Shown here: positions 58,375-64,000 of the stretch, piece after piece | Position numbering within the stretch: the first letter of the stretch is position 1 | Layout: each line of letters opens with the position of its first letter | Origin: Peromyscus leucopus | Taxonomy: Eukaryota > Chordata > Mammalia > Rodentia > Cricetidae | Reading direction: 5' to 3' | Assembly (NCBI RefSeq): GCF_004664715.2 | Contig: NC_051063.1 | Coordinates: 141,921,819 to 141,985,818, forward strand | Length of the DNA: 64,000 bases | Position numbers and translations under genes: made by a program | Notes under the pieces: generated by a model | Database searches by the model: none | What the model saw: only the letters and a program-made list of their open reading frames with translations | What the model was told of the DNA's origin: nothing

Positions 58375-59135
58375 GTGGTTTCAGTCTGGAGAACACAATA
58401 TAAGGAAAGCCATAAATTTTGGAAGAAAACAGGAATTGTCCTAGATACCCATTATGTCATTATTTGTATTAACTGAAAAGGGAACACTTAATAAAGAGGA
58501 GTTTTAGGTAATTCAAGTAAAAGTCAAATAAAAAAATAATAATAAAATGTTTGCAGATAAGTTCACAACCACAACGGGAAAAGAAACAGGCCTCTAGTTC
58601 TATTTGCTGTACCTCCTAGGTGTGTGACCTTAAGCCAGTGGCTCTGAACTGGGTTCAACTTTGTCACAGAGGTACAGATCATCTTGGTGGTCACAACTAG
58701 GGACAGTGGGCCACTGGCAAGGGTCAGGCTAAAAAGGGTACTAAGTATCCTGAGAAGCATAGGGCATCTTCCATAATATTCAATCCATAACACAAAATTG
58801 TTCATCCCTAAGACTCAATACAGCTGAGCATCAGAAAATGACTGAAACACACTGATCGTGCCTCCAAATGAGCATATTTCTAATGTGAAGTTGAAAAACA
58901 ATAATACCCACTGAATAAGATTGTGTAGAAAATTAAACACGATGATTTACACTGAAAACCACTGGTCTTGTTATTGGTCAATTCCCAGGATATCATGACT
59001 ATTTGTCTGTTCTTTACCATTTCTGAGAAGAAGTAAAAAGGAATGAATAGTGGTCACCTTTTATAAACTTCTTTCAACATTTGAATTCTTCCCAAATTTT
59101 CTCCAGTGAACATGGTTAACTTACAAAGGATGAAG
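58375..59135 (+). repeat. ancient L1 3' end, interrupted by a MER20-like element
   Basis: The left part includes 'gtcattatttgtattaactg' (58456), as in the old L1 phrase '..cattatttgtaatagc..'. The right part ends with 'cccaaattttctccagtgaa' (59091) and 'catggttaactta', as in the old L1 terminus '..aattttctacaatgaacatg..'. The middle (58636-58840) is a separate DNA transposon remnant. Confidence 0.5.
58636..58840 (+). mobile_element. MER20-like hAT-Charlie DNA transposon remnant
   Basis: 'ccagtggctctgaactgggt' at the left end, 'ttggtggtcacaactaggga' (58684) and 'agggtactaagtatcctgag' (58735), then 'caaaattgttcatccctaag' and 'actcaatacagctgag'. This follows the MER20 order: CAGTGGTTCTCAACTGGG, TTTTGGTTGTCACAACTGGG, CATCCTACAATG, AATTATC, TCAATAGTGC. 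Non-autonomous, no coding capacity. Confidence 0.68.
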
Positions 59136-59517
59136 ACTTTAAACATTGATTTTAAAGACAGTAACTTTTAAAGAGAGTACACAAGTGTGTTTTTCTTGGT
59201 ATTAAGATAGTGGGAATTTGAGGGTTCACACAGCAAAGTGCAGGGAGCAAACACACTTTTCATCTCAGGGTTCATCTGATGACAGACTAGGCTCAGCAAT
59301 GTTGACAAACTATACATACAACTGAAATTTCAGTTTTAAGGGAAGGTTCTGAGCATAACCTGTAGCATCAGGAGGAAACACTGCACACAAAATCATTCTG
59401 GTTTTGAGAAGATCAACCAGAAATAAGTCCCAAAGTATAATGGTCATTTTATTGAGTATCTAAAATTTCTTAGAAATATACCTTGAATATTAGAGGGAGA
59501 TAGTTTCCTGCCCCCTG
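59136..59517. other. unique sequence
   Basis: No gene or repeat recognised. Confidence 0.4.
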
Positions 59518-59655
59518 GCTCTTCTTCTTTTTCCCATCTTCAGCTTCTTCCTTCTCTTCCTCTTCCTCCCTTTTCTTGTCCATCCTCCCTTCCTTCTTCC
59601 TCTCTCCCACTTCCCTGTTTTTCCCTTTTCTCATTGTCACCATCATCATCATTAT
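59518..59655. repeat. polypyrimidine (TTCC/TCTT)n tract
   Basis: About 115 bases of almost uninterrupted C/T, then CATCATCATCAT. The minus-strand Lys/Glu-rich frame across it is an artefact of composition. Confidence 0.93.
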
Positions 59656-59756
59656 CTAAGAAGGAAGAAAAGAGAGGGAGATATTTTCCTTGTTTCTTTC
59701 ATGGCAGCATGTGTATTATTCGGAATATATACTAACGACCCTCTGTATTTATTCCT

Positions 59757-59862
59757 GGTGCTGTAACAAAACTTCACAAACTGGGTAATTTATAAATAAT
59801 GGAAATTGACTTTCCATTGTTCTAGGGGCTGGACGTCTAGCATCAAGGTGATGGAAGGTCGA
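59757..59862 (+). repeat. old interspersed repeat fragment
   Basis: 'gctgtaacaaaacttcacaa', 'actgggtaatttataaataa' and 'ctaggggctggacgtctagc' resemble the mammalian repeat with '..ctataacaaaatacc..actgggtggcttataaac..ggaggctgggaagtcc..'. It probably belongs to the same kind of element as 51463-52145. Confidence 0.5.
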
Positions 59863-60110
59863 TGTGGTAATTTGGGTGAAAATGGCCCCTGTAAACTCAG
59901 AGGGAGTGGCATTATTGGAGCTGTAACTTGGTTGGAGTAAGTGTGACCTTGTTGGAGGAAGTGTGTCACTGGGAATGGGCATTGAGTTTTCAGAAGCTTA
60001 ACCCGTGGCCCACTTTCTTCTTGCTGCTTGAGGATCCAGATGTAGAGCTCTAGGTGACATCTCCAGTCCATGTCACAGTGTCTACCTCCTTGGCATGCAC
60101 TGAAACACAA
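59863..60110 (+). mobile_element. ORR1-type LTR, 3'-truncated
   Basis: Starts TGTGGTAATTTGG, then 'agggagtggcattattggag', 'ttggttggagtaagtgtgac', 'gttggaggaagtgtgtcact', 'gatccagatgtagagctcta'. The 3' half, present in the copy at 8109-8469, is missing. Confidence 0.8.
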
Positions 60111-60210
60111 GAGAAAAGTCAAAGCGAGGACTTTTGGTGGCCAGCCTTCTCCTCTTTCTCCTCTTGATTTCTCACCAGCGTATGAGCTGAGTTGTTAGTG
60201 ACACTATGTG
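60111..60210. other. unclassified sequence between repeats
   Basis: Nothing recognised. Confidence 0.35.
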
Positions 60211-60345
60211 TGATGGCTATTCTTGGTTGTCAACATGACTACATCTGGAATCAACTAAAACCCGAGTAGATGGGTATAACTATAAGATTTTTTTTCTTGA
60301 TTGAATTATTTGAAGTTAGAAGACCCATCCTAAATGAACCTCTGG
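60211..60345 (+). repeat. L1 3'-UTR fragment (old rodent type)
   Basis: 'gatggctattcttggttgtc' at 60213, 'aacatgactacatctggaat' and 'gaagttagaagacccatcct' are recurrent rodent L1 3'-UTR words. Diverged and truncated. Confidence 0.5.
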
Positions 60346-60887
60346 ACTATCTCTCTAGCCCCTAAAGTGTCTTTATATATTTTTAATCTACATTTAACAT
60401 ATGAACAGTTGTTCACTTATTTATAATTAATACTAGACATATACCCTCTCATTTATATTAAAAGTAGAAGTCATAAAGTCTGTTTCTCATACTTTGTAAA
60501 TCTGGCAAATAATGTGTGGTTCCACAGTAGGCTTTTTATTTGCTTAATATTATACCAGTTAAGGGCATCAAAAGACAAACAAAGAAATAAAAAAGTGAAC
60601 ACAATATAATATTAAATATTGAGCATCAATCATTCAATACAGACCTTAAAAAAAAAAAAAGACATAAAATGTACTCACTCCTGACAGCAAAGTGGTCCAG
60701 ACAAAGACTATAGAAATTACATAGTAGACTACATATTTCTATCTTTAGAGAAACAAAAATATTTTTTGTGAAGTCCTATGCTGGTATATATCATTTATCT
60801 TCACCTTTATCCATTAACCAATAAGGATAGAGGATTGTAGGGAATGCCTAGTTGGTTTGGGGTAAAAAAAAAAAAAAAAAAAGATGT
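60346..60887. other. AT-rich unique sequence with A-runs
   Basis: A-runs at 60648-60660 and 60865-60882. The second lies directly before a B2. No gene. Confidence 0.45.
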
Positions 60888-61115
60888 GTAGAGCTAGAGA
60901 GATGGCTCAGAGGTTAAGAGGATCTGTGGCCCTCGCACAGGATTGCATCTAGTTCCAAGAACCCATGAGGTGCCTCACAATTGTCTGTAACTCCAGTTCC
61001 AGAGCATCTGACCACCTCTTCTGGCCTACAAGCTCACCAAGCACACATGTGGTACACATACATACATGTAGGCAGACATTTATACATACAGATTATAAAA
61101 TAAATAAATAAATAA
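60888..61115 (+). repeat. B2 SINE
   Basis: 'agctagagagatggctcaga' (A-box region), 'ttaagaggatctgtggccct', 'caagaacccatgaggtgcct', 'taactccagttccagagcat', 'cacctcttctggcctacaag', 'acatgtggtacacatacata' and an (AATA)n tail. Full-length. Confidence 0.93.
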
Positions 61116-62164
61116 ATCCTTTTTAAAGGGTAAGTGAGAATTAATTTAAAATCTGCATTAAATTGGAGGTCAGATAGACAGACAAATGTACAGACATGTA
61201 GATAAATATACATACATTCCTTTGTATCCATTGTTATTATTCATCACTGATAAAATGTGATGAGAAGTAACAACTATGAAACTAAAATTCTATCAAAACA
61301 TGTCTAGATTTATGTCCAAGGACATCACTTTTTTTTAATGTGGGCATTTTATGCCCTCTTGTATTTCCTTTTTTAATTTTTCTGTATTAGTCATGGAAAA
61401 GCAAACGAAACATATTTTAAATTATTATTCTCTCAGTAATTCAAACTGGACAAAGAACAGCGCATATAACAAAATTCAGAGGAAATTGAAGAAATTATGC
61501 TTGTGGGAATATCATGACTTTGCCTGGCTGATTATGCCTGATATCCAGGACAAAATGAAAGCCCTCAAGCTTCCACGTGACTATCTTCTTTAAATAGTCA
61601 GCTATGGATCCCTCCTAAATAACGGCATTAGACTCTGTATGGTCTCACAAAGACATTTGACAGGCAAGTGCTGGGTAAATGCCTGTCTAAAGTGGGAAAA
61701 GCTTTTTATTATTTTTCTCAGTAAATAAAACCCTAGAATGGATTTTCTTTCCAAGATGTGTTTTTGTTTTATCACAATGACCTTTCTAAGCAAAGATGAA
61801 GCCAGCCTCAGGTAAAAAGAAATGGCCACATTTCATCTACGGTTAGCCTCCATGACCTCTGAACTCGTTTTTTCTATCTGAACCTCCTTTCATGCATCAT
61901 TTCTCTCAGTGTCTGATAAGAGATTCTCAAGTGCTTGAGCAAGGCCAGATAGGAACTTTGACTTTCAGAGAACAGCCAGCAAACAAATTCTCATCCACTG
62001 TAATTGGTGGTATTATTCCTCTCTATATACACATGTTTTCTTATACTACAACAGCAGGCTAATAAGCTGCAAAGTCAAGACAGTTGGGACCATGGAATCT
62101 GGTCCCATTACCATTTGGGGGTCCCATTGCCATCTATGTTATATAAGTGTCTGTACACACATAA

Positions 62165-62165
<1 letters not shown>
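61116..62165. other. 1 kb unique sequence
   Basis: No repeat recognised. An 80-codon frame (61351-61593) has no familiar domain. Confidence 0.4.

Positions 62166-62210
<45 letters not shown>
62166..62210. repeat. (AC)22 microsatellite
   Basis: Pure AC run, flanked on both sides by AACCACAC and followed by short inverted GTGTGT/ACACAC blocks at 62224-62240. Confidence 0.97.
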
Positions 62211-62212
<2 letters not shown>

Positions 62213-62299
62213 CCACACACGTCTGTGTGTTTACACACACAGTCATATCGTCTCATCTTTTTTTTTTTTTTCCTCCTATCTCTAACACAAAAGTCAAGG

Positions 62300-63060
62300 G
62301 GTTTGGGAGCACATACAAAAAAAAGAGATTTCTAAGCGAGCAGGCGATTGGGCCGGGGTCATTCGAAAGGGTAATTATTGTTAAATGTCAGGTTAACTCT
62401 GAAGGCCTCGGCTCATCCAACTGAGAGCAGATTAGCCCAGATGGAGACATTTTCAACACGATGCTGTCTGGCCAATCAGAGGCAGCAGGGATTAACCAAA
62501 TACCTTCTCTCATCTGCTTGCTCACAGAAAGGTCAGTTTCTGCTCATTGCTTCTCTTTTAAGATGTGTTTTTTCCCTTTCCTTTTCTCCCTCTCTTTCTC
62601 TCTCCCTCTTTTTTATTTATAGCAGCCTTGTGCAGGAAATCAGGACCCTTTTATCAGTGAATTAAATATTCAACATCTAAAATCCAGTTTGTGAGCGTCA
62701 ACTTCATTCACTTTCAAGACCACTTTTATCCTTTTTTAAGTGCTGAAGATATCCAGGGCACATGTCCTCAGAGCATATTTTACCCTCAGCCCTCCTGCTA
62801 GGCTGGAGGTCTGCCTGGTGTGCTTTGCGTATTTATTTTATTTTATTTTTTGAAGGCTCACTTGTTTCATTTCCTGTTTTTTCTTCTTTAAGGGTGCAGG
62901 GTTTTGCCTCCTATCATTTTCTTCATAAAAAGGGAGAAGTGAGAATGAAAGTAACCCTGGAGTGCTCTAAGAGATAATCTGTTTTTATGTACAGCCTTTC
63001 TTCCCCCTGAGCGACATAAATGAGCCCGTGCATAAAAATCAGGGGTGAAATGCACAGGGA
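62300..63060. promoter_or_regulatory. candidate conserved non-coding element
   Basis: Repeat-free block with several CpGs in its left part ('gcgagcaggcgattgggccg' near 62335), a TAATTATTGTTAAAT cluster at 62371, an inverted-CCAAT-box context 'ctggccaatcagaggcagca' at 62468 and 'agggattaacc' at 62487. On the right are 'gggattttgcc'-like and 'cgacataaatgagcccgtgc' segments. Enhancer-like by texture only. Confidence 0.35.
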
Positions 63061-63576
63061 GGGGGTAACGCTTCTTCATGTGCGTGTGCACATGCCTATG
63101 TGTGTGCATCCACACACAAGCACATGCTCTGTAAATTATCCCTAGGTGGCACACCTGGATTTGCTGTTTTTCCTCTGTGTATTCTATATGAAAAAGAGTA
63201 TGCATTCCAGAGAAGTCTATAATGCCATTTCTATATGCTATATACACTGTAGTAATTTTCCCCATTATAGAATGCAATTGACATGGGACACAAGAACTTG
63301 TGTGTTCGGAAGAGTTTGTTTAAAAGTTGGGTGAAGACATTGGAGAAACTCTCCTTGTAGCCGTTGTAAAATTCTTTCAGAATTCCGATTCAATCCTATA
63401 GTGTTTTACCTCACCATTCCACCATCTACCCAATGTCTTTATGAGACAAAGGTGTTTTCAATGAGAAGCAAAAATTAGTCGACAAAATGAAGTTTCTTCT
63501 CTAGCAATTTATTGTGAGTTTGCATGTTGTAGCTACTTTAACTAGCTATCACATCATGATGTAGAAGGCAGTCATT
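63061..63576. other. unique sequence
   Basis: No repeat or gene. The 129-codon minus-strand frame (62888-63277) has no recognised domain. Confidence 0.4.
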
Positions 63577-63590
63577 AAGAACGAAGAGTT

Positions 63591-63768
63591 TGCTGGCCAG
63601 TGGAGGCATACTCCTTTAATCCAGCACTTGGGAAGCAGAGCCAGGTGAATCTCTGTGAGTTCGAGGCCAGCCTGGTCTACAGAGTGAGTTCCAGGAAAGG
63701 CTCAAAGCTACACAGAGAAACCCTGTCTTGGAAAAACAAAAACAAAAAAGTAAAAATAAAACAATAAA
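63591..63768 (+). repeat. B1 SINE with target-site duplication
   Basis: 'gctggccagtggaggcatac', 'ctttaatccagcacttggga', 'gagttcgaggccagcctggt', 'ctacagagtgagttccagga', 'gctacacagagaaaccctgt', then an A-rich tail. The flanks aagaacgaagagtt (63577-63590) and aagaatgatgagtt (63769-63782) match at 12 of 14 bases. The 'ccaggaaaggctcaaagct' segment is the cricetid-type B1 variant. Confidence 0.94.
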
Positions 63769-63782
63769 AAGAATGATGAGTT

Positions 63783-64000
63783 CTCTGAAGGCTGTCCACT
63801 ATGGTTAAGTTACATTAACCCCTGGATCTGATCCCCAGAGCTGGCATTTAATGGATATATGCAATAAAAAGGAGCAAGGTCCTTTTGCTGATTCAAGCAG
63901 TAGGTCAGGTAGAAGATGATCCTGTCATATGGAAGGCAAGGGAGTACCCAAGAGTGTACAAATGTGCAAAGGATGCAGGTGAACCTTTAGACAGAAAGCT
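63783..64000. other. unique sequence, right edge
   Basis: No gene or repeat recognised. Confidence 0.45.

Noticed and set aside
59470..59652. Lys/Glu-rich minus-strand frame
   Set aside because: Arises from a polypyrimidine tract on the plus strand.
60335..60362. Phrase resembling the inverted head of a B2/B3 SINE ('tatctctctagccccta')
   Set aside because: Too short to separate from chance, and no SINE body is next to it.

Overview
The window is a stretch of rodent nuclear genome with no recognisable protein-coding, rRNA or tRNA gene. The SINE repertoire (B1, B2, B3, B4-type and B1-ID dimers) together with ORR1 LTRs and Lx-like L1 elements marks a muroid rodent. Details of the youngest B1 copies (the 'accaccgcccggc' end at 22634-22648, and the 'ccaggaaaggctcaaagct' version of the tail in the copy near 63690) and a 486-bp LTR at 26178-26663 fit a cricetid (vole, deer mouse or hamster group) better than mouse or rat. 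That lineage call rests on remembered family consensus, not on a search. Whether the window is intergenic or lies in a very large intron cannot be decided from it.

Layout. 1-8.1 kb: mostly unique sequence with a CA tract, a GA/TG tract, a MIR remnant, a B1-ID dimer and several repeat-free blocks that look like conserved non-coding DNA (2.35-2.77, 4.5-5.5, 6.0-6.37, 7.38-7.83 kb). 8.1-17.8 kb: an ORR1 LTR, B3 and B4-type SINEs, two MIR remnants and GA/TG tracts. 17.8-24.2 kb: repeat-dense, with a B3, an old L1 endonuclease-region remnant, a 3'-end Lx L1 with a 273-bp insertion inside it, a direct-repeat pair flanking a young B1, and a long B4A. 24.66-25.44 kb: the best candidate regulatory block, repeat-free, rich in TAAT-type motifs and holding a perfect 12-bp inverted repeat. 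26.2-26.7 kb: a solo LTR with target-site duplication. 29.9-31.1 kb: a 5'-truncated L1 carrying the frameshifted C-terminal end of ORF2. 31.46-31.66 kb: a large compound microsatellite. 34.25-34.9 kb: a second strong candidate regulatory block. 35-46.4 kb: B2, B3 and B1-ID SINEs, a hAT-type DNA transposon remnant with terminal inverted repeats, a MaLR LTR and a long antisense ancient L1. 46.4-57.3 kb: largely unique, with scattered B3, B4 and B2 copies and LTR fragments. 57.3-60.4 kb: old MER5A-like, MER20-like and L1 remnants and an ORR1 fragment. 60.4-64 kb: a B2, a CA tract, another candidate regulatory block (62.3-63.06 kb) and a B1 at the right end.

The possible open reading frames are short, overlap repeats or microsatellites, or match nothing recognised. 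No operon-like or novel enzymatic system is visible. The biological content is a mammalian regulatory/repeat landscape: probable distal cis-regulatory blocks embedded in SINE, LINE and LTR insertions. All conserved-element calls are inferences from composition and absence of repeats, because no cross-species alignment was possible.
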